DNA from: Phytohabitans sp036906915
GTDB taxonomy: Bacteria > Actinomycetota > Actinomycetes > Mycobacteriales > Micromonosporaceae
Reading direction: 5' to 3'
Length of the DNA: 64,000 bases
Assembly (NCBI RefSeq): GCF_036906915.1
Contig: NZ_JBAKHX010000023.1
Coordinates: 1-64,000 of the forward strand
In this document: piece after piece, positions 42,152 through 50,630 of the stretch
Layout: every line of letters starts with the position of its first letter
Position numbering within the stretch: position 1 is the first letter of the stretch
Program-made: the position numbers and the translations under genes
The notes under the pieces: model-generated
Seen by the model: the letters and a program-made list of their open reading frames with translations, nothing else
The model's database searches: none
What the model was told of the DNA's origin: nothing

Positions 42152-44068
42152 CTAGGGCTTGCGGACGCAGACCACGACGTCTTCGGGCAGGTCGTCGACG
42201 ACCGTCCAGTGCTCGGTGGAGAACTGCTCGCGCTGGAACCGCAGGTTGTCCCACTGCCAGCCGTTGGCCCGCTTCCGCAACACGAAGACGTCGATGGGGC
42301 CGAACTTCGTGTTTGCGGAGGCGGCGGCGAACGCCTCGGGATCGGTGGTCTCCGACAGGCGGGTCACTTCGGCACGGCGTTCGGGCCAGCGCGAGAGCGA
42401 CCCCGCCCCTTCGACCGGGATCGCCACGTAGGCGGGCCAGGGCAGATATGAGAAGAGCCGTTCGTCGACGGTCAGCGTGACCAGGCGCGCGTCGGGACCG
42501 CGGGCGTCAGCGACGGCCTTCTTGATGGGGTCGATCGGAAACCAGCGCCGCCGGTTGTCGGTGGGAGCGAACACCGGGTACTCGCCATTGGGCAAGGGCT
42601 CGTTGTGCGCGTCCCAGGCGTACCGCTGCCCGGTGTACAGCTCGGCGTTTTCCTTGGGCATCCACTCTTCGGTGTAGAAGCTGGCGGACCAGGCAAGGGC
42701 GACGGCGAGCGCGGCGGCACCGGCGGCGCGCGGCGCGGTGAGCCGCAGCCGCCGCAGGATGATCGGCACGGCGTGCGCGACCGTGAGCACTCCGGCGATG
42801 GCGAGCAGCACGGTGTAGAGCCGGACGGTGTAGTGCAGGAAGAAGGTGTGCTCGGTGAAGACGAAGCGCACCATGTTGATCACCCGGTAGGCGTACACGC
42901 CGAGCACCAGGAACAGGATTGGCTTGGCCCACCACGTGGAGCGGTAGAAGAACAGCAGGCCGGCGAGGCCGACAAGCTGGAGCAGGCCGAGCGGGGTGAG
43001 CTCCAGGAACGGGAACAGGTTTTCGTTGATCCCGGCGGAGACGAAGAGGTCGGAGACCAGCTCGCCGTTCTGGGTCAGCATCGCCCACGCGTACGGGATG
43101 ACGTACCAGGCAGAGACCGCGAACGCGACCAACGACATCAGCACGAGGCGGCGGATGTACGCCTTGCGGTCGGTCTCGGCGCGGAAGGTCACCACGATCA
43201 GCGCCACGATCGCGAAGACCGAGTAGATGATCCACGCCTGGTAGACCACGATCATCAGGCCACCGAGCAGGCCCGAGAGCAGCCAGTGCATCCGCGCCTT
43301 CGGCGGCTTGCCGAACGTCTCCAGCGCCCACGGCACAAAGATCGAAAGGGTGATGACCTCGAACGCCTTGCGCGGATCCGCCCAGGTGACGAACGCCAGG
43401 GCGGAGATAGCGAGGGCGACCCAAGGGCCGACGTGGCGCCGCCACAGCAGGAACGCCACGAGCACCGCGGCCGACGTGATGAGCACCTCGGCGTCGGCGA
43501 GCAGCCGCCAGGCCTGCGTGTCGAACACGACCGCGCCACGCCCGATCAGCCACGCGTAGAGCGGCGGGTACTCCGACACCAACCCCGGAATCGGGTCGGA
43601 CGGCTTCGTCGTGGTGGTGTAGTGCGTGACGATCGCTGACATGCGCATCATGTCGCCGGCCACGCCGCCGAACCCGAACGGCGTGCCATAGAGCGAGGTC
43701 CGTAGGAGCAGCACCACCCACGCGGCGGCCAGGCCACCCGCGGCACCAGCGACCAGCTCACCGGTCCAGCGCAGCCCGACCAGGAAGAGCGCCCCTGCCA
43801 GGATCAGCGCGGCGGTCAGCGGTATGGCGTACCCGATGTAGGAGAACGGGTCGTACTTGAAGTAGCTGGGCGCGAAGAACGCCACCGGGGTGGCCACCAG
43901 CCACACGAGCACCGCGATGGTGCCCGAGTTGGACAGCCAGGCCAGCCACCGCCGCCGGGGTGGCGGAGGAGAGGCGGGAGGAGCCGCTGGCGGAGCCGCC
44001 GGTGACACGGCCTCGTCCGTGGTGCGCAACGCCATGTCGCCCGACACTCCCCCGTCGTCGTCCGGCAT
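42152..44068 (-). CDS. AftA-like polyprenyl-phosphate-dependent glycosyltransferase
   Basis: 638 residues. About eleven to twelve hydrophobic helices fill residues 45-475, followed by a soluble extracytoplasmic domain (about 480-638). The loop SEYPPLYAWLIGRG (about residue 163) and the overall layout resemble galactan 5-O-arabinofuranosyltransferase AftA of mycobacteria, a GT-C enzyme using decaprenyl-phosphoarabinose. A Pro-rich cytoplasmic head precedes the first helix. It lies 7 bp after the GT2 gene and is probably co-transcribed with it. Acceptor and sugar are uncertain, especially if this organism lacks arabinogalactan. Confidence 0.75.
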   Translation of the reverse strand: MPDDDGGVSGDMALRTTDEAVSPAAPPAAPPASPPPPRRRWLAWLSNSGTIAVLVWLVATPVAFFAPSYFKYDPFSYIGYAIPLTAALILAGALFLVGLRWTGELVAGAAGGLAAAWVVLLLRTSLYGTPFGFGGVAGDMMRMSAIVTHYTTTTKPSDPIPGLVSEYPPLYAWLIGRGAVVFDTQAWRLLADAEVLITSAAVLVAFLLWRRHVGPWVALAISALAFVTWADPRKAFEVITLSIFVPWALETFGKPPKARMHWLLSGLLGGLMIVVYQAWIIYSVFAIVALIVVTFRAETDRKAYIRRLVLMSLVAFAVSAWYVIPYAWAMLTQNGELVSDLFVSAGINENLFPFLELTPLGLLQLVGLAGLLFFYRSTWWAKPILFLVLGVYAYRVINMVRFVFTEHTFFLHYTVRLYTVLLAIAGVLTVAHAVPIILRRLRLTAPRAAGAAALAVALAWSASFYTEEWMPKENAELYTGQRYAWDAHNEPLPNGEYPVFAPTDNRRRWFPIDPIKKAVADARGPDARLVTLTVDERLFSYLPWPAYVAIPVEGAGSLSRWPERRAEVTRLSETTDPEAFAAASANTKFGPIDVFVLRKRANGWQWDNLRFQREQFSTEHWTVVDDLPEDVVVCVRKP

Positions 44069-44075
44069 CCGGGCG

Positions 44076-45308
44076 TCAGGCGCCGGTAGCCGCGTATTCG
44101 TCGTCGGCCTGCTGGCCGGAGGTCACGGGAGCGTGCACGCGGCGCAAGCTGAGCAGGCTGGAGAACAGGCCGGCGAAGAGCACCATCACGCCGAGCCCGA
44201 TAGCGGTGGACGACGGCAGCACGACGCGGAGCGCCTCGCCGAGGTCCTGCGCGCCGAAGCCGCGTGAACCCCACGCCGAGAACGCCAGGATGCTGCCCGC
44301 GAGGCCGATCAGGATCATCACGATGCCGGCGGCCGTGCAAGTCTCGAACCGGATCAGCCGGGTCCAGCGGTCGGCCTGCTTGTCGTTGGTGATGCCTTCG
44401 TTGTGCCCGTATATCAGCGCGAACACGCCGAACAGCAACAGTTGGGCGCCGACGAGCATGGCGAGGCAGGTGTAGACGAGCGTGTTGATGTCGAAGCCGA
44501 CGCCAGCGACGCTCAGCGGGCCGACGGTAAGGATGCCGGTGCCGATCAGACCCAGGACGAACATGATCGCGCCGGGCCAGATGAGCGTCTTACGGGGCGC
44601 GAACACCAGTAGGAAGCGCAGGTGACGCCAACCGTCGCGCCAGGTGCGCAGGTGCGGCGGGCGGCTGCGGCCATCGGGCTGGAGGGTGGTCGGCACCTCG
44701 ACGATGTCGTACTTGTTGAGCGCCGCGCGGACGACCAGCTCGGACGCGAACTCCATGCCGGGCATGCAGAGCCCGAGCTGGCGGATGCGCTCGGCGTTGA
44801 AGCCGCGGAGGCCGCAGTGGAAGTCGCCGACGTTGCGAAGGCCGAAGAGGCGCCTTCCGAGCCAGGAGAGCACCGGGTTGCCCAGGTACTTGTGCAGGGG
44901 CGGCATGGCGCCGGCCGCGATGCCGCCGCGGAACCGGTTGCCCATGACCACGTCGTGGCCGGCGCGCAGCTCCCGGACGAACGGCTCAAGGTTGGACAGA
45001 TCGTACGAGTCGTCGGCATCGCCCATGATGATGTACTTGCCGCGAGCCTCGGCGATGCCGTTGAGCAGCGCGCCGCCGTAGCCACGGATCGGTGCGTGCG
45101 ACACGCGGGCGCCGGCCTTGGTGGCGATCTCCTGGGAGCCGTCGGTCGAGCCGTTGTCGCTGACCAGCACCTCCCCGACGACGCCAAGCTCGTTGAGGGC
45201 GCGGAGCGCCTTCGTGACGCACACCTCCAGCGTCTCTGCCTCGTTGAGGCAGGGCAGCAGGACGGTGACCTCGATCTCGTCTCTGGCCACGGTGCCAGCC
45301 ACAGGCAT
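44076..45308 (-). CDS. GT2 glycosyltransferase, polyprenyl-phosphate sugar synthase-like
   Basis: 410 residues. GT2 catalytic domain (about 10-240): LLPCLNEAETLEVCV, SDNGSTDGSQEIA, MGDADDSYD, FHCGLRGFN, close to dolichyl-phosphate-mannose synthase relatives. Four C-terminal helices (about 250-390) anchor it in the membrane. It may make the lipid-linked sugar used by the adjacent AftA-like enzyme. The ATG at 45308 has a short purine-rich upstream sequence (CTGGGAGA). Confidence 0.86.
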   Translation of the reverse strand: MPVAGTVARDEIEVTVLLPCLNEAETLEVCVTKALRALNELGVVGEVLVSDNGSTDGSQEIATKAGARVSHAPIRGYGGALLNGIAEARGKYIIMGDADDSYDLSNLEPFVRELRAGHDVVMGNRFRGGIAAGAMPPLHKYLGNPVLSWLGRRLFGLRNVGDFHCGLRGFNAERIRQLGLCMPGMEFASELVVRAALNKYDIVEVPTTLQPDGRSRPPHLRTWRDGWRHLRFLLVFAPRKTLIWPGAIMFVLGLIGTGILTVGPLSVAGVGFDINTLVYTCLAMLVGAQLLLFGVFALIYGHNEGITNDKQADRWTRLIRFETCTAAGIVMILIGLAGSILAFSAWGSRGFGAQDLGEALRVVLPSSTAIGLGVMVLFAGLFSSLLSLRRVHAPVTSGQQADDEYAATGA

Positions 45309-45413
45309 TCTCCCAGGTGAATCAGGCGGTGACGGAAGCGACGCACCCTACAAGGCGCACTTTACGCAAGCGGCGTGGCGCGGGTGGTCTGACCTGTCGA
45401 ATCCCACCCGGTG

Positions 45414-45448
45414 GTACGCCACCCGCAGAAGGATAGCGGGTGGCGTAC
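45414..45448. terminator. Perfect 13-bp stem-loop after the DUF4230 gene
   Basis: GTACGCCACCCGC (45414-45426) and its exact complement (45436-45448) around a 9-nt loop, 19 bp past a minus-strand stop codon. No U-run; an actinobacterial I-shaped terminator is likely. Confidence 0.65.
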
Positions 45449-45467
45449 GACCGCGGGCACGCACCGG

Positions 45468-46184
45468 CTACGACGCCGTATAGGTAACCGTAATCGTCTG
45501 GTAACCCAGAGAACGCAGCAGCCCCTCCAGCATCTTCCGGGTGTTCTCCTGGGCACGCTGACCCAACCCGCTGTCACGGGCGGCGGTGGTGATCCGCTCC
45601 TGCGCCAGCCGATAGACCTCCTGCTGGCGGTTGGGGTCGCCGCCGAACACCTCGCCGATGCGGTTGATCAAGCCGCGCTGCTCGGCGAAGACGTAGCTGT
45701 TTTCCAGGTCGAGGCGCGCCTCGCTGAGCTGCGGCGCGGGCAGCGTGACCTGGACGGACGTGCCGTCGGCGGACGCCACCACGGCCCCGTCGCCGATCTT
45801 GCCGAAGTCGACGTACGCGTCGACGCTGCCGGCGCCGACGAAGAGCGTGCGCTCATTGACCAGGAAGTCCGGCACGTATTTGCGGTCTTTCTGCAGGTCG
45901 ATGACCACCTGGAAGTTGCCCTCCGCGGCCACGTAGCGGCTCAGGTCTTGGATCGACTGGAGCAGCGGCGGCTGGCTGCGATCGGTCTTTTCCTCGGTGA
46001 ACGGATTGCGCCAGCTCGGCCACAGGCCTACGGCCTGCACGCTGAGCACCAGCGCGACGACCAGACCGACGGCAACGGCGAGCCAGAAGAGGCCACGCCC
46101 TCGGCGTGGAGCCTGGACCGGCGCCTGGTCGTCGCCGAGCTCGTCGTCGGTCACTTGGGGAAACTCGCTGGTCGGGTGCGTCAT
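45468..46184 (-). CDS. DUF4230 membrane-anchored protein
   Basis: 238 residues. After an acidic N-terminus, one transmembrane helix (about residues 31-53, GLFWLAVAVGLVVALVLSVQ) leads to an extracytoplasmic DUF4230 domain (about 75-225: LLQSIQDLSRYVAAEGNFQVV, ERTLFVGAGSVDAYVDFGKI). The ATG at 46184 is chosen over longer frames, which run into the acyl-CoA dehydrogenase region in another frame. Function of the family is unknown. Confidence 0.85.
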   Translation of the reverse strand: MTHPTSEFPQVTDDELGDDQAPVQAPRRGRGLFWLAVAVGLVVALVLSVQAVGLWPSWRNPFTEEKTDRSQPPLLQSIQDLSRYVAAEGNFQVVIDLQKDRKYVPDFLVNERTLFVGAGSVDAYVDFGKIGDGAVVASADGTSVQVTLPAPQLSEARLDLENSYVFAEQRGLINRIGEVFGGDPNRQQEVYRLAQERITTAARDSGLGQRAQENTRKMLEGLLRSLGYQTITVTYTAS

Positions 46185-46261
46185 CCCCGGATCACCGTCC
46201 TCTTGAGACTGGTACCTAAGAGCAACGGTAAGGCCACCGTACGACACCCGCAGGATGATCT

Positions 46262-47440
46262 TCAGGCGAAAGCGGCGAGGCCCGTCAGGTGCTGGCCGAT
46301 CACCAGCTGGTGGATCTCCGACGTGCCCTCGTAGGTCAGCACGCTCTCCAGGTTGTTGGCGTGTCGCAGCACCGGATACTCGCCGCTGATGCCGTTGGCG
46401 CCGAGGATCGTGCGGCACTGCCGGGCGATCGCCAGCGCCTCGCGCACGTTGTTGAGCTTGCCCACGCTGACCTGCTCGGGGCGCAGCGTGCCGGCGTCCG
46501 CCAGGCGGCTCAGGTGCAGCGCGAGCAGGTACCCCTTGTGCAGCTCGACCGCCATGTCGGCGAGCTTGGCCTGGGTGAGCTGGAACGCCGCGATCGGCCG
46601 CCCGAACTGCTCACGGCTCGTGGCGTACTCGATCGCCGTGTGCAGGCAGTCGCGCGCCACGCCGAGCGCGCCCCACGTGATGCCCTGGCGCGCCTCGGTA
46701 AGGCAGCTCAGCGGCGCTTTGAGGCCGGCCGCCTCTGGCAGCCGGGCGGATGCTGGCAGGCGCGCGTCATCGAGCGTGATCTCACCGGTCGAGGACGCGC
46801 GCAGCGACAGCTTGTGCCGGATCTCGCGCGCCGTCACACCGGGCGTGTCCATTGGTACGACGAAACCGGCGACCCGGTCGTCGACCCTGGCCCAGATCAC
46901 GGCCACGTCGGCGATGGGCGCGTTGGTGATCCACATTTTGGTGCCGCTCAGCAGCCAGTCGTCGCCCGACCGGCGGGCCCTCGTCGTCATGGAGGCCGGG
47001 TCGGAGCCGTGGTCGGGCTCGGTGAGCCCGAAGCAGCCGACCGCCTCGCCAGTCGCCATGCGGGGCAGCCACCGCTGCTTCTGCTCGTCGCTGCCGAACC
47101 GCCAGATCGCGTACATCGCGAGCGAACCCTGCACCGAGACCAGCGACCGGACACCCGAGTCGCCCGCCTCCAACTCCATGCAGGCCAGCCCGTACGCGAC
47201 CGCGGACGCGCCGGCGCATCCGTATCCGGTCAGGTGCATGCCGAGCAGGCCGAGCTTGCCGAACTCCAGGGCCAGCTCGCGGGCCGGCACCCGGCCCTCC
47301 TCGTACCACTGCGCCACGTGCGGGCGCACCCGGTCGTCGACCACCCGGCGCACGACGGAGCGGATCTGCCGCTCCTCGTCGCTGTGCAGGGAGTCGACGT
47401 CGATCAGATCGAGCGGTGCGGTGCGGGGTGCGTTAGCCAT
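46262..47440 (-). CDS. Acyl-CoA dehydrogenase, glutaryl-CoA dehydrogenase-like
   Basis: 392 residues, usual family length. FAD/substrate motifs: CFGLTEPDHGSDP (about residue 138), TKMWITNAPIADV (about 168), and the catalytic base in VLTYEGTSEIHQL (Glu, about 370), which is typical of glutaryl-CoA dehydrogenases. The C-terminal QLVIGQHLTGLAAF is standard. It oxidises an acyl-CoA, passing electrons to ETF. A small conserved gene lies 1 bp upstream in the same direction. Confidence 0.92.
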   Translation of the reverse strand: MANAPRTAPLDLIDVDSLHSDEERQIRSVVRRVVDDRVRPHVAQWYEEGRVPARELALEFGKLGLLGMHLTGYGCAGASAVAYGLACMELEAGDSGVRSLVSVQGSLAMYAIWRFGSDEQKQRWLPRMATGEAVGCFGLTEPDHGSDPASMTTRARRSGDDWLLSGTKMWITNAPIADVAVIWARVDDRVAGFVVPMDTPGVTAREIRHKLSLRASSTGEITLDDARLPASARLPEAAGLKAPLSCLTEARQGITWGALGVARDCLHTAIEYATSREQFGRPIAAFQLTQAKLADMAVELHKGYLLALHLSRLADAGTLRPEQVSVGKLNNVREALAIARQCRTILGANGISGEYPVLRHANNLESVLTYEGTSEIHQLVIGQHLTGLAAFA

Positions 47441-47441
47441 G

Positions 47442-47735
47442 TCAGGTCAGGACCAGGACCCGGGCGTGGATCTGGTTGCGCTGCTGGAGTGCCGCGCGCA
47501 GCGCCCGGTGCAGCCCGTCTTCGAGGTACAGCCCACCGTTCCACTGCACCACATGGGGAAACAGGTCGCCGTAGAACGTGGAGTCTTCGGCCAGCAGCTT
47601 GTCGAGGGCGAGCTCACGCTTGGTGGTGATCAGCTGGTCGATCCGGATCGGCCGCGGTGGGATCTCGGCCCACTGTTTCAAGGTGAGCCCGTGCTCGGGG
47701 TACGGACGCCCGTCCCGAACCGCTTTGAAGATCAC
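47442..47735 (-). CDS. Small conserved actinobacterial protein
   Basis: 97 residues. Recognisable conserved stretches: GRPYPEHGLTLKQWAEIPPR, IDQLITTKRELALDKLLAED and STFYGDLFPHVVQWNGGLYL followed by EDGLHRALRAALQQR. These are familiar from actinomycete genomes, but I know no function. The ED.LHRALRAAL segment recalls ParB-like/Srx-fold proteins. The GTG at 47735 is preferred to an ATG 7 codons upstream because GGAGGGGAG lies 9 nt before the GTG and would overlap the ATG. Probably co-transcribed with the dehydrogenase gene. Confidence 0.75.
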   Translation of the reverse strand: MIFKAVRDGRPYPEHGLTLKQWAEIPPRPIRIDQLITTKRELALDKLLAEDSTFYGDLFPHVVQWNGGLYLEDGLHRALRAALQQRNQIHARVLVLT

Positions 47736-47834
47736 GACGGCACGCTCCCCTCCCATGTCGTCGCACCACTGTCCCGTTGTCGACCGGGTGCCAGCCTAGC
47801 GACCGCTGCCGACATCGCGGTTTGTTCCCGGATG

Positions 47835-48455
47835 TCAGTTTTCTGGCACGCTGGCCAGCCACCTGCCCCTGTGCACCACCTGGTCCACGGGGCGACGTCC
47901 CCGCTTCAACGACGGCGACCGGCGGTCCGGTGCGGGATATCCGACCGTGATCGCGCCGATCGGCGTGTAGTCCGCGGGCACCCCGAACGTATCCCGATAC
48001 GCCGCGATCCGGTCGGGCGGGATGCCGAAGAAGCATGCCCCCAAGCCCTCGTCGACCGCCGTGAGCAGGACAAGCAGCGACGCGAACCCGGCGTCGATGT
48101 GCCAGTACGGCACGGGCCAGCGGGACTCGTCGCGGTCGGTCCAACCCTTGTCGGGCTCGGCGTACCTGTCCAGATAGACCGATTTGTTCGAGTGCGGAAC
48201 CACGATCAGCGGTGCTCGCCGCATCCCGGCCAACCACCGGGTTTCCGGAGCACCGGCAGGGGTGGTGGCGGCCCAGAACGCGTCCCGGTCGGCGGCGTCC
48301 GACAGCACCAGGAATCCCCAGCCCTGCGAGAACCCCGCCGAAGGGGCCTGGATGGCGTGCGCCAGCAACCGTTCGACCACCTCGGGTGGCACCGGACGGT
48401 CCGGGTCGTAGTTCCGCACCATCCGCCGCGCGCGGACGACGTCGGCGAACTCCAC
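47835..48455 (-). CDS. Nitroreductase family oxidoreductase
   Basis: 206 residues, FMN-dependent nitroreductase fold. N-terminal RRMVRNYDPDRPVPPEVVERLL (FMN phosphate site; given here up to RRMVRNYDPDRPVP), APSAGFSQGWGFLVL (about residue 37), and GLGACFFGIP (about 137). GTG start with zero gap to the aldose epimerase stop, so the two are co-transcribed. Physiological substrate unknown. Confidence 0.87.
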   Translation of the reverse strand: MEFADVVRARRMVRNYDPDRPVPPEVVERLLAHAIQAPSAGFSQGWGFLVLSDAADRDAFWAATTPAGAPETRWLAGMRRAPLIVVPHSNKSVYLDRYAEPDKGWTDRDESRWPVPYWHIDAGFASLLVLLTAVDEGLGACFFGIPPDRIAAYRDTFGVPADYTPIGAITVGYPAPDRRSPSLKRGRRPVDQVVHRGRWLASVPEN

Positions 48456-49394
48456 CTAGCGACCGCCCGGCGTGATGCCCCAACTGGCCCGCCAGGTCTG
48501 CCCAGGCTCCAGCACGGTGAGGTCGCGGCCCGAACGGAACGCGTCCGGCGGGCACGTCATCGGCTCGATCGCGATCGAGCGACGCAGCCGGTCACCGGCC
48601 AGCGTGTCGCTCGTGAAGACCTGCCACCAGCCGAAGTGCTCGTCGGCCCAGACCGAGACCGAATGCTGGCCATCCACAGTGGACAGCTCGACCCGGGAGC
48701 CACCGTCGGCGTCTCGCTCCACGTCGCCGAACGCCGTGTCGAGCACGCCCGCGCCGATCCGCTTCGGCTCGGTGAAGTCGTATCTGGTGCCGGCGACCTT
48801 GGCCGCGCCGATCGGCAGCAGCCGAGAGTCGACGAGCAGCCGGCTGCGCGCGGGCACCTTCAGCACCATGTCGTCGACGCGCACCCCGGGCAGGCTCAGG
48901 TACGGGTGCACCGAGAACCCGATCGGGCACGACTTGTGGCCCACGTTCGTGATCTCCTGCTCGGCACGCAGGCCGCCATCGCCGACCCGCCAGGTGGTGC
49001 GCACGAGCAACGGCCAGGGGTACCCGGGCTGGGCCGGCATCGGGCACTCCAGCGTGACCGCGTCGGCGGTCTGCTCGGCCACGCGCCACGGCTGCCAGCT
49101 GACCAGCCCGTGGATCGCGTTGTGCCGCTGCGGCTCGGTCAGCGACAGCTGCTGCGGCTCGCCCTCGAACGTGTACCGGCCGTCGCGGATGCGGTTGGGC
49201 CACGGCGCCAGGATCTGGCCCGCGCAGCCGATCGGCAGCTCGTCCGCCCCGTACCCATCGACGTAGTCGATGCCGTCCGCCCGGTACGCCCGCAGCCCGC
49301 CGCCGATCTCGACCAGCACGGCCTCGTGGCCGCCCGAATTGATCGTCCACTGTGCGCCGGAGAGCGGTGCAGGGCCGCCCCGCTGGTTATCCAT
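48456..49394 (-). CDS. Aldose 1-epimerase family protein
   Basis: 312 residues, beta-sandwich mutarotase fold. Family residues: Arg in PWPNRIRDGRY (about residue 67), His in NAIHGLVSW (about 95), His in GFSVHPYLSL (about 165) and the catalytic-type Glu in SIAIEPMTCPPDAF (about 277). The family interconverts alpha and beta anomers of free or phosphorylated sugars. Immediately upstream (by minus-strand order) is a decayed MFS transporter whose end overlaps this ATG, suggesting a former transporter-epimerase pair. Confidence 0.88.
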   Translation of the reverse strand: MDNQRGGPAPLSGAQWTINSGGHEAVLVEIGGGLRAYRADGIDYVDGYGADELPIGCAGQILAPWPNRIRDGRYTFEGEPQQLSLTEPQRHNAIHGLVSWQPWRVAEQTADAVTLECPMPAQPGYPWPLLVRTTWRVGDGGLRAEQEITNVGHKSCPIGFSVHPYLSLPGVRVDDMVLKVPARSRLLVDSRLLPIGAAKVAGTRYDFTEPKRIGAGVLDTAFGDVERDADGGSRVELSTVDGQHSVSVWADEHFGWWQVFTSDTLAGDRLRRSIAIEPMTCPPDAFRSGRDLTVLEPGQTWRASWGITPGGR

Positions 49395-49794
49395 GCGGGG
49401 ACCTTATCTGGTAGCGCAGTAGCGCGGGAAAAGCCATTGCCAGCGCCAAGGCCAGCACAGCCGCCGCGACCGCGAGACCCCAGGCGATCACCGCCGCGAC
49501 CAGCACCCGCCCCTGCCGCAGTACCCGGCTGGTCCAGCCGGACGTGAGCCCGCCGAGCACCGAGCCGATCGCGATCGCGTTGAACAGCCAGCCCGCCGCG
49601 GCCCCGCCGCCGAAGCGCTCCTGCGCCGCCTCCGGAAAGAGCGTCTTCGGCATCGCGAGCACCATGGCGACGATGTCGATCGCAAAGGCCACCGACACCC
49701 CGGCATCGGTGCCCCAAGCGGCGAGGATGAGGCCCGCGGTGAGCGGGCCGGCGACGCAGCTGCCGCGCCAACCGGCGAGCGCTGGACAGCTCCC
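49387..49794 (-). pseudogene. Remnant of an MFS transporter
   Basis: An open frame that begins directly after the pdxH stop codon, in the same frame, with no plausible start, and encodes the middle of a major facilitator: CVAGPLTAGLILAAWGTD, SVAFAIDIVAMVLAMP, then GWLFNAIAIGSVLGGLTSGW and a helix VLVAAVIAWGLAVAAAVLAL. About five N-terminal helices and about four C-terminal ones of a normal transporter are missing. The shortest internal start is GTG at 49698. It looks truncated at both ends by deletion. Confidence 0.7.
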
Positions 49795-50466
49795 TCAAGG
49801 GGCGAGCCGCTCGATCATCCACACTCCCTCGCCGGTGCGGCGGTATCGGAGACGATCATGCAAGCGACCCGTCCGGCCCTGCCAGAACTCCACCGTGTGA
49901 GGCGTCACACGCAGGCCGCCCCAGTGCGGCGGCGGCGGCACCTCGTCCGGAAAACGCTCTCCGACCGCGCGCAGCAGGCCGTCGAGGGTCGCACGGTCGG
50001 CCACCACCCGCGACTGCGGGCTCGCCCAGGCGCCAAGCTGCGCCTCGCGCGGGCGGGTGGCGAAGTACGCCGCGGTCTCCTCGGCACTGACCGGGGCCAC
50101 CGAGCCGGCGACGACCACCTGCCGATGCATGGGAAACCACGGAAAGACCAGGCTCGCGTACGGGTTGGCGCGCACCTCGCTGCCCTTGCGCGACTCGTAG
50201 TTGGTGTAGAAGACCAGCCCCCGCTCGTCGTACCCCTTCAGCAGCACCGTGCGCGCGCTGGGGCGCCCCTCGGCGTCGGCGGTGCCGACCACCATGGCGT
50301 TGGGTTCGGGCAGCGCGGCGGCGACCGCATCGGCGAACCATCGTGCGAACTGCGTCACCCAGTCAGCGGCGAGATCGTCTTCTGTAAGCCCCTTCACCTG
50401 CGTGTACTCCCGACGCATACGCGCCAGCCCGGATGTGTCTTCGATCACGTGGACATCCTCGTACAC
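49795..50466 (-). CDS. pdxH: Pyridoxamine 5'-phosphate oxidase
   Basis: 223 residues; FMN enzyme making pyridoxal 5'-phosphate. Family motifs: NAMVVGTADAEGRPSARTVL (about residue 56), YTNYESRKGSEVRANPYASL with VFPW (about 87), RQVVVAGSV, and the C-terminal WQGRTGRLHDRLRYRR. GTG start at 50466. Divergent from citrate synthase with 164 bp between. Its stop fuses directly to the MFS remnant, so a deletion may have brought them together. Confidence 0.95.
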   Translation of the reverse strand: MYEDVHVIEDTSGLARMRREYTQVKGLTEDDLAADWVTQFARWFADAVAAALPEPNAMVVGTADAEGRPSARTVLLKGYDERGLVFYTNYESRKGSEVRANPYASLVFPWFPMHRQVVVAGSVAPVSAEETAAYFATRPREAQLGAWASPQSRVVADRATLDGLLRAVGERFPDEVPPPPHWGGLRVTPHTVEFWQGRTGRLHDRLRYRRTGEGVWMIERLAP

Positions 50467-50535
50467 AGGTCAACGACGGTTAAGGCAACGACAGGGGATG
50501 ATGTCGCATGTAACACAAGTACGGCGGGTCGCAAA

Positions 50536-50548
50536 GTCAGTTACTGAC
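50536..50548. promoter_or_regulatory. 13-bp palindrome GTCAGTTACTGAC in the pdxH/citrate synthase gap
   Basis: GTCAG-TTA-CTGAC, 82 bp upstream of the citrate synthase ATG and 69 bp upstream of pdxH. A candidate operator for either gene; no further support. Confidence 0.35.
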
Positions 50549-50630
50549 CAGGCAAGATGGCACGCAACCCTCGCCGCGGCACCACGTGGCCTGGCGCTGC
50601 CAGTGCGGACAACAAATCCAGGAGAGCAAA

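Noticed and set aside
45390..45450. tRNA-like TTCGAATCCC-type sequence (GTCGAATCCCACC)
   Set aside because: No acceptor, D- or anticodon-arm pairing around it; the local structure is a simple terminator stem.
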